A DNA stretch of 64,000 bases from Comamonadaceae bacterium (GTDB taxonomy: Bacteria > Pseudomonadota > Gammaproteobacteria > Burkholderiales > Burkholderiaceae_C): the NCBI GenBank assembly GCA_027486255.1, contig JAIXPL010000050.1:19807-83806 (forward strand), given 5' to 3'. The notes under the pieces were generated by a model. The model did not search any database. It was given only the letters and a program-made list of their open reading frames with translations, and was not told the DNA's origin. Shown here piece by piece: positions 1-9,330 of this stretch; within the stretch, counting starts at the first letter, position 1; every line of letters starts with the position of its first letter. A program made the position numbers and the translations under genes.

Positions 1-1
1 G

Positions 2-157
2 CGCATCAGCAATGTCCGCGCCCGCCGCATCTACGAACGCTACGGATTCAAGGAAGTCGGCGTGCGCCGCAACTACTACCCTCTGGCCCCCTTCAAGCGC
101 GAAGACGCTGTCGTCATGAGCCTGTCCCTGGCCACGGCCGAGGAGCCGCTGTCATGA
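2..157 (+). CDS. rimI: Ribosomal-protein-alanine N-acetyltransferase RimI, C-terminal end (partial)
   Basis: Only the last 51 codons lie in the window; the 5' end is cut off by the window edge. The visible part contains the GNAT-family stretch NVRARRIYERYGFKEVGVRRNYY, split here as NVRARRIYERYG followed by FKEVGVRRNYY, then an EDAVVMSL ending. This matches the acetyl-CoA-binding C-terminus of RimI, which acetylates the N-terminal alanine of ribosomal protein S18. Its TGA overlaps the ATG of the next gene (ATGA at 154-157), so the two are probably translationally coupled. In relatives tsaB usually lies upstream, but that cannot be checked here. Confidence 0.85.
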   Translation, partial: RISNVRARRIYERYGFKEVGVRRNYYPLAPFKREDAVVMSLSLATAEEPLS

Positions 158-897
158 GCCTGGAGCTCGACAAACGCCAGCGCGCCATGCTGCGGGAGAT
201 GGGCGTGCAAGTCTGGTCACCCCTGTCCCCGGCCCCGGCAGACCCTATCTCCGCAGCCACCCCGGCATCGGCCTCCAAATCGCCCCCCACGCCCCCGACA
301 TCGACCCCCGCAGCGACAACGCAGCCAGCAGCGGCGTCACGCGCCCCTGTGGCCAGGCCATCGCCAGCACCGGCACCGGCAAGCTCACCGGCAGAGCCCC
401 CCGCCGGTGCGAGCTGGCGCGTGGATGCCGCCCAGCTGTTCGCCGGCGAAGGCGATGCCGCGGCCGAGCGCGGGCCGCGCTGGCTGCTCTTGGCCGAGGG
501 TCGCCCAGAGGAGCTGGCCGAAGGCGCCGGCGAACTGCTCAAAAACATGCTGCGCGCAGCGAGGCTGGCCGAAGGTGCACAGGTGTGGCTGGCCCCCCTG
601 CAGCGCAGCGCCGGCCCAGCGGACGTACAGGGCTTGGACGAGGTGCTGGGGCACACCCAGCCCGACTTGGTCTTTCTCATGAGCCGGCTGGGCGCACAGG
701 CCCTGCTGGAAACCGATGAGCCCCTGGGCCGGCTGCGTGGCCAGGTGCACGATCTCTGGGGCCTGCCCGCCGTGGTGAGCTACGACCTGGGCACCCTGCT
801 GCGCACCCCCACCGAAAAGGCCAAGGCCTGGGACGACCTGTGCCTGGCCCTGCAGGTGGCCCGCACCCAGCACGCCGAACGGCTGGCGGCCGAATAA
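154..897 (+). CDS. Degenerate uracil-DNA glycosylase-like protein
   Basis: A 247-residue protein. The N-terminus (LDKRQRAMLREMGVQVW) and the C-terminal half (AGELLKNMLRAARL, then LGAQALL, then GTLLRTPTEKAKAWDDL) follow the layout of family 4 uracil-DNA glycosylases, with a Pro/Ala-rich linker at about residues 25-88. The expected catalytic GEAPG-type motif is replaced by LLLAEGRPEEL. The HPAxLLR motif reads SYDLGTLLR, and there are no cysteines to bind the [4Fe-4S] cluster. It may therefore be a non-catalytic paralogue or a decaying gene kept behind rimI. The family assignment is by resemblance, so the function is uncertain. Confidence 0.6.
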   Translation: MSLELDKRQRAMLREMGVQVWSPLSPAPADPISAATPASASKSPPTPPTSTPAATTQPAAASRAPVARPSPAPAPASSPAEPPAGASWRVDAAQLFAGEGDAAAERGPRWLLLAEGRPEELAEGAGELLKNMLRAARLAEGAQVWLAPLQRSAGPADVQGLDEVLGHTQPDLVFLMSRLGAQALLETDEPLGRLRGQVHDLWGLPAVVSYDLGTLLRTPTEKAKAWDDLCLALQVARTQHAERLAAE

Positions 898-921
898 ACA
901 GGGCGCCGCTGAGCGGCTCCC

Positions 922-927
922 TACAAT
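922..927 (+). promoter_or_regulatory. Candidate -10 element of a leaderless pyrF transcript
   Basis: TACAAT lies six bases before the ATG of pyrF, and no Shine-Dalgarno sequence separates them. Transcription from such a -10 would begin at or next to the start codon. No convincing -35 hexamer is seen. Confidence 0.45.
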
Positions 928-933
928 CTCCGG

Positions 934-1758
934 ATGACTTTTCTCGCCATGCTGGCCGCCGCCGAGCGCCAGAATCGATCCATGCTCTGCGTGGGCCTGG
1001 ACCCGGAGCCCAAACGCTTTCCGGGTCGCCTGCAGGGCGACGCCAACAAGATTTACGACTTCTGCGCCGCCATCGTGGACGCCACGGCCGACCTGGTGTC
1101 GAGCTTCAAGCCGCAGATTGCCTATTTCGCGGCACACCGCGCCGAAGGTCAGCTCGAGCGCCTGATGGAACACATGCGGCGCGTGGCTCCGCAGGTGCCC
1201 ATCATCCTGGACGCCAAGCGCGGCGACATTGGCTCCACCGCCGAGCAGTATGCGCGCGAGGCCTTCGAGCGCTACGGCGCCGATGCGGTGACGCTTTCGC
1301 CCTTCATGGGCTGGGACTCGGTGGAGCCCTACCTGAAGTACGAGGGCAAGGGCGCCTTCCTGCTGTGCCGCACCTCCAACCCCGGCGGCGACGACCTGCA
1401 GAACCAGCGCCTGGCCAGCGTCGAAGGCCAGCCCCTTCTGTATGAACACGTGGCCCGCCTGGCGCAAGGCCCCTGGAATCTCAACGGCCAGCTCGGTCTG
1501 GTGGTGGGGGCGACCTATCCGAACGAAATAGAGCGCGTGCGGCAGGTGGCGCCGCAGGTACCGCTGCTGATCCCGGGCGTGGGCGCCCAGGGTGGCGATG
1601 CCGTGGCCACGGTCAAGGCCGGCTGGCGCGCAGACGGAACCATCATCGTGAACTCCTCGCGGGCCATCCTCTATGCGTCCAGCGGCGAAGACTTTGCCCA
1701 GGCCGCGCGCCAGGTGGCGCAGCAAACACGCGACACCCTGGAAGCGGCCAAGGCCTGA
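934..1758 (+). CDS. pyrF: Orotidine 5'-phosphate decarboxylase (type 2)
   Basis: 274 residues. This is the last step of de novo pyrimidine synthesis: OMP is decarboxylated to UMP in the cytoplasm. The catalytic signature [15 protein letters not shown] begins at residue 93, giving catalytic Lys95 and Asp98. The N-terminal [12 protein letters not shown] motif and the length fit the larger type 2 PyrF of beta-proteobacteria and actinobacteria rather than the 230-residue E. coli type. The C-terminal [11 protein letters not shown] and [10 protein letters not shown] stretches form the phosphate-binding end of the barrel. The gene stands alone, with a promoter-like TACAAT directly before the ATG. 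Confidence 0.95.
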   Translation: MTFLAMLAAAERQNRSMLCVGLDPEPKRFPGRLQGDANKIYDFCAAIVDATADLVSSFKPQIAYFAAHRAEGQLERLMEHMRRVAPQVPIILDAKRGDIGSTAEQYAREAFERYGADAVTLSPFMGWDSVEPYLKYEGKGAFLLCRTSNPGGDDLQNQRLASVEGQPLLYEHVARLAQGPWNLNGQLGLVVGATYPNEIERVRQVAPQVPLLIPGVGAQGGDAVATVKAGWRADGTIIVNSSRAILYASSGEDFAQAARQVAQQTRDTLEAAKA

Positions 1759-1844
1759 GCGGACCGGGCGCCGGCCGCCGGGTCCGCGTCACAACGCCGT
1801 CATGGATGAGCTCTAAGGTAGGAGTTTTCTTGCATGGCCTTCGC

Positions 1845-2552
1845 ATGAGCTTCATCCGCCGACTCCTCTTGCTCCTTCCCGCCCTGGCCAGCGCATCAGC
1901 CTGGGCGGCCCGGCCCATGATCACGGACGATGCACGCGTCGTCGACCACAAGGCCTGTCAGGTGGAAAGCTGGTTCCGCAAGAACCATGAGGGCCCCAGT
2001 ACATTCTGGGCTGTCCCGGGTTGTAGCCCGGTGGAAAATTTGGAAATTTCGGTGGGCGGCGCCCTGGAGCGCCATGACGGGCAGAGGCGTCAGTCGGACA
2101 GCCTGGCACAAGCGAAATTTCTGGTGCGCACTTTGCAGCCCAACGACTGGGGGGCCGCTATCACTTTGGGACGCAGCGTCGAACGCGGACTGACGGCCCA
2201 TGCGCGCGATCTGCCCAGCCATTTTGTGAACATCCCCCTGAGCTATTCATGGCGCAACGACGCTGCCGTGCTGCACCTGAATCTGGGGCGTCGGGATGAC
2301 CGAGAGCTGCGCAAGCAGTTCAATACCTGGGGGCTGGGCAGCGAAGTGGTGCTGCGGCCCAACTTACAACTGATCGTTGAAACCTATGGGGAAAGTGGCA
2401 GCCGAGCTTTTCTGCACGGTGGACTGCGTTACTGGGTGATCCCCAACAGGGTTCAAATAGACACCACCTATGGCACCGAGCGCCGTTCGCACACCCAGCA
2501 GCATTGGTTTTCCATCGGTCTGCGCCTTCTGTCACCGCCTTTTCTGCCCTGA
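1845..2552 (+). CDS. Secreted protein of unknown function, possibly an outer-membrane barrel
   Basis: About 235 residues, opening with a clear signal peptide (MSFIRRLLLLLPALASASAWA, cleavage after the Ala-x-Ala near residue 21). The mature part alternates polar and hydrophobic residues in short stretches (LEISVGGALERH, AAITLGRSV, LQLIVETYGES, RVQIDTTYGT) and closes with WFSIGLRLLSPPFLP, as in small outer-membrane beta-barrels. Two Cys residues near the N-terminus may form a disulfide. Start choice is open: a TTG at 1830 with AAGGTAGGAG just upstream would add five residues, while the ATG at 1845 gives the cleanest leader. No family was recognised with confidence. Confidence 0.65.
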   Translation: MSFIRRLLLLLPALASASAWAARPMITDDARVVDHKACQVESWFRKNHEGPSTFWAVPGCSPVENLEISVGGALERHDGQRRQSDSLAQAKFLVRTLQPNDWGAAITLGRSVERGLTAHARDLPSHFVNIPLSYSWRNDAAVLHLNLGRRDDRELRKQFNTWGLGSEVVLRPNLQLIVETYGESGSRAFLHGGLRYWVIPNRVQIDTTYGTERRSHTQQHWFSIGLRLLSPPFLP

Positions 2553-2576
2553 GGCCATTGAAAAGAGCTGGTGGGA

Positions 2577-2600
2577 ATCGCCCAGGGACTGGGCTCCTAC
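2577..2600. repeat. REP-like palindromic repeat, copy 1
   Basis: Read on the minus strand it starts GTAGGAGCCCAGTCCC and then closes the hairpin with TGGGCGAT. The arms GCCCAG and CTGGGC pair around a short loop. It sits between the convergent secreted-protein gene and uvrA. Four further copies occur in the window. Confidence 0.65.
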
Positions 2601-2618
2601 GGGGGGAGGCCGTCTGGG

Positions 2619-5600
2619 TCAGGCTGCCAGGTGCTTGCGCAGGTAGCGGCCGGTGTGGCTGGCCTCCAGAGCGGCCAGGTCCTCGGGCGTGCCCACGCCC
2701 ACCACGGTGCCGCCGCCAGAGCCGCCTTCGGGGCCCATGTCGATCAGCCAGTCGGCGGTCTTGATGACATCGAGGTTGTGCTCAATCACCACGATGGTGT
2801 TGCCGGCATCGCGCAGCTGGTGCAGCACTTTGAGCAGCAGCGCAATATCGCCAAAGTGCAGGCCGGTGGTGGGCTCATCGAGGATGTACAGCGTGCGGCC
2901 CGTGTCGCGCTTGGACAGTTCCAGCGCGAGCTTGACGCGCTGCGCCTCGCCGCCTGAGAGCGTGGTGGCGCTCTGGCCGAGCTTCACATAGGACAGGCCC
3001 ACGTCCAGCAAAGTCTGCAGCTTGCGCGAAATCGCCGGGACAGCGCTGAAGAACTCGGCTGCATCCTCCACCGTCATGGCCAGGATCTGCGCGATGTTCT
3101 TGCCCTTGTAGAGCACCTCCAGGGTTTCGCGGTTGTAGCGCTGGCCCTGGCAGATGTCGCAGGGCACGTACACGTCGGGCAAAAAGTGCATTTCCACCTT
3201 CACCACGCCGTCGCCCTGACAGGCCTCGCAGCGGCCGCCGGCCACATTGAAAGAAAAGCGCCCGGCCCCGTAGCCCCGCTCTTTGGCGGTATTCATCTCG
3301 GCCATGAGTTCGCGGATGGGCGTGAACAGCCCTGTGTAGGTGGCCGGGTTGCTGCGCGGCGTGCGGCCAATGGGCGACTGGTCGACATTGATGACCTTGT
3401 CGAAATGCTCCAGCCCCTCGATGGCCTCGTGCGGCGCAGGCTCCTCGTTGGCGCGGTACAGGTGCCGGGCCACGGCGGCGTACAGGGTGTCGTTGACCAG
3501 CGTGGACTTGCCCGAGCCCGATACGCCGGTCACGCAGGTGAAAAGGCCCACCGGCAAGTCCACCGAGACCTTCTTGAGGTTGTGGCCCGTGGCGCCCACG
3601 ATGCGCAGGGCCTGCAGCGCCGACGCCGGCTTGCCGCGCGGCGCGGGCTCGCTGCCCTGCACGGGCAGCCAGGGGGTGCGGCGCGCCGGCACCGGGATGG
3701 TCAGCACCCGCGAGAGGTACTGGCCCGTGAGCGAATCAGGGTGCGCGGCCACCTCGTCGCAGGTGCCTTGCGCCATCACGCGGCCACCATGGATGCCGGC
3801 GCCCGGGCCCATGTCGATCACGTGGTCGGCGGCGCGGATCATGTCTTCATCGTGCTCGACCACCAGCACGCTGTTGCCGATGTCGCGCAGGTGCTGCAGG
3901 GTGGCAATGAGGCGGTCGTTGTCGCGCTGGTGCAGGCCGATGCTGGGCTCGTCGAGCACGTACATCACGCCCGTCAGGCCCGAGCCGATCTGCGAGGCCA
4001 GGCGAATGCGCTGTGACTCGCCGCCCGAGAGCGTCTCGGCGCTGCGGTCCAGGCTGAGGTAGCTCAGGCCCACGTCGTTGAGAAACTTCAGGCGCAGGCC
4101 GATTTCGCGCACCACCTTGCCAGCAATGTCGGCCTTGGCGCCCTGCATCACCAGGCCTGAGAAGTAATCCAGGCACTCGCGCAGCGTGGCGCCGCTGATG
4201 TTGTAGATGGCCTTGCGGCTGCCGTCCTCGGCATTGACCAGGAACACGTGGCGGGCCTCGCGCCGCAGGCGGGTGCCGCGGCAGTCGGGGCATGACTGCA
4301 CGCTGCGGTAGCGGGCCAGCTCCTCGCGCACGGCGCTGGAGTCGGTGTCACGCCAGCGGCGCTCGAAGTTCGGGATCACGCCCTCGAAGGGGTGCTTCTT
4401 GCTCACCTTGCGCCCGGCCGAGCTGCCCGACTCCATGAGGTAGCTGAACTTGATGTCTTCCGCGCCCGAGCCTTGCAGGATGACCTGCTGCACCGCCGGC
4501 GGCAGGTCTTCAAAGGCGTCCTCGATGTTGAACTGGTAGTGCTTGGCCAGGCTCTCCAACAGGGCAAAGTACGAGGCATTGCGCCGGTCCCAGCCCTTGA
4601 TGGCGCCACTGGCCAGGCTGAGCGTGGGAAAAGCCACCACGCGCTGCGGGTCGAAGTACTCGCGGTGCCCCAGGCCGTCGCAGCAGGTGCAGGCGCCCAT
4701 GGGCGAGTTGAAGGAAAACAGGCGCGGCTCCATCTCGGCCAGCGAGTAGTCGCACACCGGGCAGGCGAACTTGGCGCTGAAAAGCCGCTCGCCTGCGCCA
4801 GGGGCCGCGTCCATGTCCAGCGCCACCGCCTTGCCGCCCGCCAGGCCCAGCGCGGCTTCAAAGCTTTCAGCCAGGCGCTGCTTGAGCTGGTCGAACTCCT
4901 GCCGGTCGCCCTCGGCGGGGGCCTGGCGCACCTTGATGCGGTCGATCACCACGTCAATGTCGTGCTTCTCGGCCTTCTTGAGTTTGGGGAGCTGCTCAGC
5001 TTCGTAAATCTGGCCATCGACGCGAAAGCGCACGTAACCGCGCGCCTGCATCTGCTCGAACACATCCACAAACTCGCCCTTGCGATCGCGCGCCACGGGC
5101 GCCAGGATCATGAGCTTGGTGCCCTCGGGCAGGGCCAGCACGGCGTCCACCATCTCGCCCACGCTCTGGGCCTGCAGCGGCTGGTCGTGATCAGGGCAAA
5201 AGGGCGTGCCCGCGCGGGCGTACAAGAGGCGCAGGTAGTCGTGGATCTCGGTGACCGTGCCCACGGTGGAGCGCGGGTTGTGCGAGGCGGCTTTTTGCTC
5301 GATGGAGATCGCCGGGGACAGGCCCTCGATCACATCCACATCGGGCTTGTCCATGAGCTGCAAGAACTGGCGCGCGTACGTGGACAGACTTTCCACGTAG
5401 CGCCGCTGGCCCTCGGCATAGAGCGTGTCAAAGGCCAACGAGGACTTGCCCGAACCCGAGAGGCCCGTGATCACCACCAGCTGGTTGCGCGGGATGTCCA
5501 GGTCGATGTTCTTGAGGTTGTGCGTGCGCGCGCCGCGGATGCTGATGCGCTGGGCGCTCAGGGCCTGGGCGAGGTACTTGCTGTCGGTGAGGTGGTTCAA
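2619..5600 (-). CDS. uvrA: Excinuclease ABC subunit A
   Basis: 993 residues, slightly longer than the usual 940. UvrA is the damage-sensing ATPase of nucleotide excision repair and works with UvrB and UvrC. It has two ABC modules. The first Walker A is [10 protein letters not shown] at about residue 46 and the second is [11 protein letters not shown] in the middle. Signatures are [12 protein letters not shown] and [12 protein letters not shown], with matching Walker B motifs [10 protein letters not shown] and [10 protein letters not shown]. Zinc-binding CxxC pairs occur as CPVC/CTCC and CEAC/CDIC. It is divergent from the MFS gene that precedes ssb, a common arrangement in this family. No SOS box was identified upstream. 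Confidence 0.97.
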   Translation of the reverse strand: MNHLTDSKYLAQALSAQRISIRGARTHNLKNIDLDIPRNQLVVITGLSGSGKSSLAFDTLYAEGQRRYVESLSTYARQFLQLMDKPDVDVIEGLSPAISIEQKAASHNPRSTVGTVTEIHDYLRLLYARAGTPFCPDHDQPLQAQSVGEMVDAVLALPEGTKLMILAPVARDRKGEFVDVFEQMQARGYVRFRVDGQIYEAEQLPKLKKAEKHDIDVVIDRIKVRQAPAEGDRQEFDQLKQRLAESFEAALGLAGGKAVALDMDAAPGAGERLFSAKFACPVCDYSLAEMEPRLFSFNSPMGACTCCDGLGHREYFDPQRVVAFPTLSLASGAIKGWDRRNASYFALLESLAKHYQFNIEDAFEDLPPAVQQVILQGSGAEDIKFSYLMESGSSAGRKVSKKHPFEGVIPNFERRWRDTDSSAVREELARYRSVQSCPDCRGTRLRREARHVFLVNAEDGSRKAIYNISGATLRECLDYFSGLVMQGAKADIAGKVVREIGLRLKFLNDVGLSYLSLDRSAETLSGGESQRIRLASQIGSGLTGVMYVLDEPSIGLHQRDNDRLIATLQHLRDIGNSVLVVEHDEDMIRAADHVIDMGPGAGIHGGRVMAQGTCDEVAAHPDSLTGQYLSRVLTIPVPARRTPWLPVQGSEPAPRGKPASALQALRIVGATGHNLKKVSVDLPVGLFTCVTGVSGSGKSTLVNDTLYAAVARHLYRANEEPAPHEAIEGLEHFDKVINVDQSPIGRTPRSNPATYTGLFTPIRELMAEMNTAKERGYGAGRFSFNVAGGRCEACQGDGVVKVEMHFLPDVYVPCDICQGQRYNRETLEVLYKGKNIAQILAMTVEDAAEFFSAVPAISRKLQTLLDVGLSYVKLGQSATTLSGGEAQRVKLALELSKRDTGRTLYILDEPTTGLHFGDIALLLKVLHQLRDAGNTIVVIEHNLDVIKTADWLIDMGPEGGSGGGTVVGVGTPEDLAALEASHTGRYLRKHLAA

Positions 5601-5784
5601 GGGGAAAACTCAAGCGCCGGCCATCGCGGCGAACCGGACATGATAGACGGCCCACAGCTTTCGGGCAGCGTCCTGCCTCAATGAAAGACAATAGCCCTTT
5701 TTATTGGCCCGGGCGGGTCAGACGCCCGCCCGATCGGCCTCCCGCCTTGCCTGCCCTGTGTCCTCCTCCACCGACGCCCTGCCC

Positions 5785-7011
5785 ATGACACCGACCGAGC
5801 TGCGCTCGAGTCTGTCGCTGTCAGCCATTTTTGCCATGCGCATGCTGGGCTTGTTCATGGTGCTGCCCGTGTTTGCCCTGGAAGCGGCCCGCTACCCCGG
5901 CGGGGACGACCCGGCCCGCGTGGGCCTGGCCATGGGCATCTACGGCCTCACCCAGGGCCTGCTGCAAATTCCCTTCGGCATGGCGTCCGACCGCTTCGGG
6001 CGCAAGCGGGTCATCGTGATCGGCCTGATCATCTTTGCGCTGGGCAGCTTCATCGCCATGGCTGCCACCAGCCTGATGGGGCTGACCATCGGCCGGGCCG
6101 TGCAGGGGGCCGGCGCCATCTCGGCGGCGGTGACCGCCCTGCTGGCCGACCAGACCCGCGACGAGGTACGCACCCAGGCCATGACCCTGGTGGGCGTGAG
6201 CATCGCGCTCATGTTCGCGCTGTCGCTGGTGGTGGCACCCCTGTTGGCCGAACAGATTGGCCTGCCGGGCCTATTTGCCCTGACCGGCGTGTTGGCCCTG
6301 GCATGCATCGCCGTGGTGCTCAAAGTCACGCCACCCGAGCCTGACCAGCCCCAAGAGCGGCCGCGCGGCAGCCTGATGCTGGTGCTCAGGCAGCCTGCCT
6401 TGCTGCGGCTGGACCTGGGCGTGTTTGTGCTGCACGCGGTGCAATTGGCGATGTGGGTGGCCATTCCGGTCCTGTTGGTGGAGGCGGGCCTGGCCCGCGC
6501 CGAGCACTGGAAGGTGTACACGCCCACGGTGCTGGCCTCTTTTGTGGTGATGCGCGGCACGCTCTACCCGCTGGAGCGGCGCGGCCACCTGCGCCTGGTG
6601 TTCCTGGCCTCGGTGGGCCTGATCGCGGCGGTACAGCTGGGTCTGTTGTGGGCCCTGCCCGCCGCCGGCCAAGTGGCCAGCCTCACGGCCCTGACCTGGC
6701 TGCTCTTTTTCTTTTTCTGCGGCTTCAATGTGCTCGAGGCCTGCCAGCCCAGCCTGACCTCGCGCGTGGCGCCCCAGCATGCGCGGGGGGCGGCACTGGG
6801 CGTCTTCAACACCCTGCAGTCGCTGGGCTTCTTCACCGGCGGCGCGGCCGGCGGTTGGCTGGCCAGCCAGTACGGTGCCAGCGGCGTCTTTATGGCCTGC
6901 GCGGCGCTCATGCTGCTGTGGCTGGCCATTGCCTGGCCCATGAGCGCACCCGGCCGCTACGGCCCCTGGCCGGCGGCGGCCCAGTCCACCAGCGGCCGGG
7001 CCGCCAGCTAG
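5785..7011 (+). CDS. MFS transporter (YajR-like, between uvrA and ssb)
   Basis: About 408 residues with some 12 hydrophobic segments. The MFS motif A is visible as GMASDRFGRKRVI in the loop after helix 2, and GRAVQGAGAISAAV follows in helix 4. The ATG at 5785 (MTPTELRSSLSLSAIF) is preferred; an upstream TTG at 5704 would add a Pro/Ser-rich stretch that does not look like protein. MFS permeases in this position between uvrA and ssb are widespread in beta-proteobacteria, but the substrate is not known. The gene is followed 56 bases later by ssb and may be co-transcribed with it. Confidence 0.88.
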   Translation: MTPTELRSSLSLSAIFAMRMLGLFMVLPVFALEAARYPGGDDPARVGLAMGIYGLTQGLLQIPFGMASDRFGRKRVIVIGLIIFALGSFIAMAATSLMGLTIGRAVQGAGAISAAVTALLADQTRDEVRTQAMTLVGVSIALMFALSLVVAPLLAEQIGLPGLFALTGVLALACIAVVLKVTPPEPDQPQERPRGSLMLVLRQPALLRLDLGVFVLHAVQLAMWVAIPVLLVEAGLARAEHWKVYTPTVLASFVVMRGTLYPLERRGHLRLVFLASVGLIAAVQLGLLWALPAAGQVASLTALTWLLFFFFCGFNVLEACQPSLTSRVAPQHARGAALGVFNTLQSLGFFTGGAAGGWLASQYGASGVFMACAALMLLWLAIAWPMSAPGRYGPWPAAAQSTSGRAAS

Positions 7012-7067
7012 GCCCGGTGGGCGAAGTCGCCAGTTAAACTCGTTCGACGCAACAGGAGAGAACGCAC

Positions 7068-7562
7068 ATGGCTTCGATCAACAAGGTCATCCTCATCGGC
7101 AACCTCGGGCGCGACCCCGAGGTGCGCTACACCCCCAATGGCGCGGCCATCTGCAATGTGAGCCTGGCCACCACGCGCAACTGGAAAGACAAGAACTCGG
7201 GCGAAAAGGTCGAAGAAACCGAATGGCACCGTGTGGTCTTCTACGACCGCCTGGCCGAGATCGCTGGTGAGTACCTCAAGAAAGGCCGCCCCGTGTACGT
7301 GGAAGGCCGCCTGAAGACCCGCAAGTGGGCCGACAAAGACGGCATCGAGAAGTTCACCACCGAGATCATCGCCAGCGAAATGCAGCTGCTCGGCGGCCGC
7401 GAAGGCATGGGCGGCCCCGGCGGTGAAGAAGGCGGTGGCGGCGGCTACAGCCGCCAGGCCCCGGCCGCACGCCCGGCCGCGCCCGCAGCAGCGCGCCCGG
7501 CCCCGGCGCCGAGCAAGGCCTCCAGCGGCTTTGACGACATGGACGACGACATTCCGTTTTAA
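7068..7562 (+). CDS. ssb: Single-stranded DNA-binding protein
   Basis: 164 residues. The N-terminal OB fold (about residues 1-110) begins [20 protein letters not shown] and includes [12 protein letters not shown] and [11 protein letters not shown], all typical of bacterial SSB. A Gly-rich, then Pro/Ala-rich linker follows. The acidic tip DDMDDDIPF binds recombination, repair and replication partners. A strong Shine-Dalgarno, CAGGAGAG, lies before the ATG. An intrinsic terminator follows directly. Confidence 0.97.
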   Translation: MASINKVILIGNLGRDPEVRYTPNGAAICNVSLATTRNWKDKNSGEKVEETEWHRVVFYDRLAEIAGEYLKKGRPVYVEGRLKTRKWADKDGIEKFTTEIIASEMQLLGGREGMGGPGGEEGGGGGYSRQAPAARPAAPAAARPAPAPSKASSGFDDMDDDIPF

Positions 7563-7582
7563 GCCAACGCGCGGATGCCAAG

Positions 7583-7605
7583 GCCCGCCGCGTGCGGGCT
7601 TTTTT
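7583..7605 (+). terminator. Rho-independent terminator of ssb
   Basis: A GC-rich hairpin with arms GCCCGC and GCGGGC, a five-base loop and a run of six T lies 20 bases after the ssb stop codon. Confidence 0.85.
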
Positions 7606-7618
7606 GCGCCCGCTCGAA

Positions 7619-7648
7619 TTGACCCTTTGCGCCAAGCCCTTCAATAAT
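7619..7648 (+). promoter_or_regulatory. Candidate sigma70 promoter for the unknown pair after ssb
   Basis: TTGACC at 7619-7624 and AATAAT at 7643-7648 are separated by 18 bases. They lie just after the ssb terminator and 25 bases before the next start codon, so the downstream pair would be transcribed separately from ssb. Confidence 0.5.
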
Positions 7649-7672
7649 GACAACTATTTACAAATTTGACGG

Positions 7673-9298
7673 ATGCGCCCTGTGCCTGGCTTTTCTCGCC
7701 TCCTGATTCTGCTGATGAGCCTGTCGGTCCTTCCCGCGCTGGGACAGGACAGCCTGCTGGACCGACTCAAGCGGTCCTTGCAGGACAAGCCTGCGCCCGA
7801 GGCGGTGCGCCGACCGCAGGCACGCAAGCTAGAGGTTCCCGGTCCCCTGCCCGACCTCAACGACCAGTCCTGCAGCAAGAATACGATGCTGCGCAACGCC
7901 CGCACCACGCTGAGCGAAGAAGTGCGCAGCACGCAGGACACCCACACCTTCCTGGACATTGAGCCGGTGCAGAAGATCTCGGGCATCAGCAGCCTGAGGC
8001 TGCAGGGCACGCGCCTGTCGGTGCAGCTGGCTGCCCAGGGGCGCTTCGAAGAATTCAGCGGCCCCGTGGTGCTGCACGTCGAGCGCAAGCATTACGAGGG
8101 CAGCCCTGGCGTGGCCTTGCTGGCGCACACCCTGACCCTGGGCATTGGCTTGATGGTGGCGCCTGTCAACAGCACCCAGCACGCGCTGGGCTGCTGGGAC
8201 TCCCGGGCCCTGCGGCGAGAGGTGCTGCTGGCCGAAAGCGCGCCCACGGGCCAGAGCCAATGGCGAAGCATCGACGCCACCCACGTGCTGCGCATCGAAG
8301 GCCTGGGTGCGCCACGGGAATTGAACTTCCGCACGACGGCCGTGGGTGGCCAAGGCACTTTCGAGCTGGAGTTGCTGCCCATGGTGATGCAGGCCGCAGC
8401 CGATCAGCCGCTGTCACTCACCATCAGCTGCCTCAGTTGCAATGCGCAAGACAGCACGGCGGCCGGGGTGGTGGCGCCCGGTCAGAACCAGGTGGTGCTG
8501 CAGGCCGACTTCGCGCAGGCCCGGGCCCAGGAGCTGGCCCGGCTGGAGCGCTTGGCGCAAGAGGAACGGGCCCGGGTCGAGCGGCTGGCGCAGGAAGAGC
8601 GGGCGCGGCTGGAGCGGCTGGCACAAGAGGAGCGGGCTGCTGCGCAAAGACGGCTCGAAGCGCAGCAGGCCCTGCTCGCCTTCAAGCGTTCGATGGTGGG
8701 ACGCTGGAGCACCCAGGACACCTGCCTGAACAGCAAGAGCATCGGCGTGGGCCAGTCCTACGAACTCGACGGCGAAGGCCGTTTGAGCCTGCGCTTACGC
8801 ATGATGGAAGGCGAGCAACTGGTCGAGCGCTTCATGGCGCAAGACATCGACGTGAGATCGATGGGCGATCCCAACTGGGAGCTCAGGCTCAACCTGCGCC
8901 TGCCAGGGCCAGGTGCGCGAACGGTCAGCCGGACCCTGCAGCTGAGGGTGCATGACGGGCAGATGCAGGTGATCGAGCAACGCGACGGCAACCAAACCGT
9001 GATCCGTGGCGGCGTGGTGCAGGCCACTGGCCGCGACATGCCCGCGCTCCTTAACTGCGAACACCCTCGGCTGGTGGCTCAGCGGGCACAACTCGAGCGC
9101 GAGGAGCGCGAACGCCTAAGGCGCGCCCAGTTGGCCGCTGAAGAGCAGCGTCTGCGGCTCGAACGCGAAGAGCGCGAGGAGCGTGAACGTGTGCGCCGCG
9201 CCCAGGCCGCTGCCGAGGAGCAACGCCTTCGCCTCGAGCGCGAGGAGGCCGAACGCCAGCGGCGCCAGGACGAGCGCAACCGGCTCTACAGACTTTGA
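7673..9298 (+). CDS. Secreted coiled-coil protein of unknown function
   Basis: 541 residues. A signal peptide (FSRLLILLMSLSVLPALGQ) precedes a short charged segment. Then comes a predicted beta-rich domain to about residue 285, with a hydrophobic stretch near VALLAHTLTLGIGLMVAP and paired cysteines (SCLSC). A first coiled coil at about residues 285-340 is built of three 11-residue repeats (LERLAQEERAR). A second globular domain (MVGRWSTQDTC, about residues 342-460) has a lipocalin-like opening. A second, very charged Arg/Glu coiled coil runs to the C-terminus. No family was recognised. The TTGA overlap with the start region of the next gene suggests they work together, probably in the periplasm or envelope. 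Confidence 0.75.
   Translation: MRPVPGFSRLLILLMSLSVLPALGQDSLLDRLKRSLQDKPAPEAVRRPQARKLEVPGPLPDLNDQSCSKNTMLRNARTTLSEEVRSTQDTHTFLDIEPVQKISGISSLRLQGTRLSVQLAAQGRFEEFSGPVVLHVERKHYEGSPGVALLAHTLTLGIGLMVAPVNSTQHALGCWDSRALRREVLLAESAPTGQSQWRSIDATHVLRIEGLGAPRELNFRTTAVGGQGTFELELLPMVMQAAADQPLSLTISCLSCNAQDSTAAGVVAPGQNQVVLQADFAQARAQELARLERLAQEERARVERLAQEERARLERLAQEERAAAQRRLEAQQALLAFKRSMVGRWSTQDTCLNSKSIGVGQSYELDGEGRLSLRLRMMEGEQLVERFMAQDIDVRSMGDPNWELRLNLRLPGPGARTVSRTLQLRVHDGQMQVIEQRDGNQTVIRGGVVQATGRDMPALLNCEHPRLVAQRAQLEREERERLRRAQLAAEEQRLRLEREEREERERVRRAQAAAEEQRLRLEREEAERQRRQDERNRLYRL
8543..8641 (+). repeat. Three 33-base tandem repeats inside the coiled coil
   Basis: Three consecutive 33-base units encode LERLAQEERAR, VERLAQEERAR and LERLAQEERAA. 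Eleven-residue (hendecad) repeats form coiled coils with a slow right-handed twist. Because the unit is a multiple of three, copy number could change without breaking the frame. Confidence 0.8.
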
Positions 9299-9330
9299 CC
9301 CCTTCACCTTCTTCTTCCAAGGACAAGCGC

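Noticed and set aside
903..923. GCCGCTGAGCGGCTCCCTAC before pyrF, similar to the REP family
   Set aside because: It shares the GGCTCC-CTAC end but differs in the hairpin arms and spacing, so it was not counted as a copy.
385..1725. Long open frame on the minus strand across pyrF and the UDG-like gene
   Set aside because: It is the antisense shadow of high-GC coding sequence; composition is His/Gly/Ala-rich without motifs, and pyrF on the plus strand is certain.
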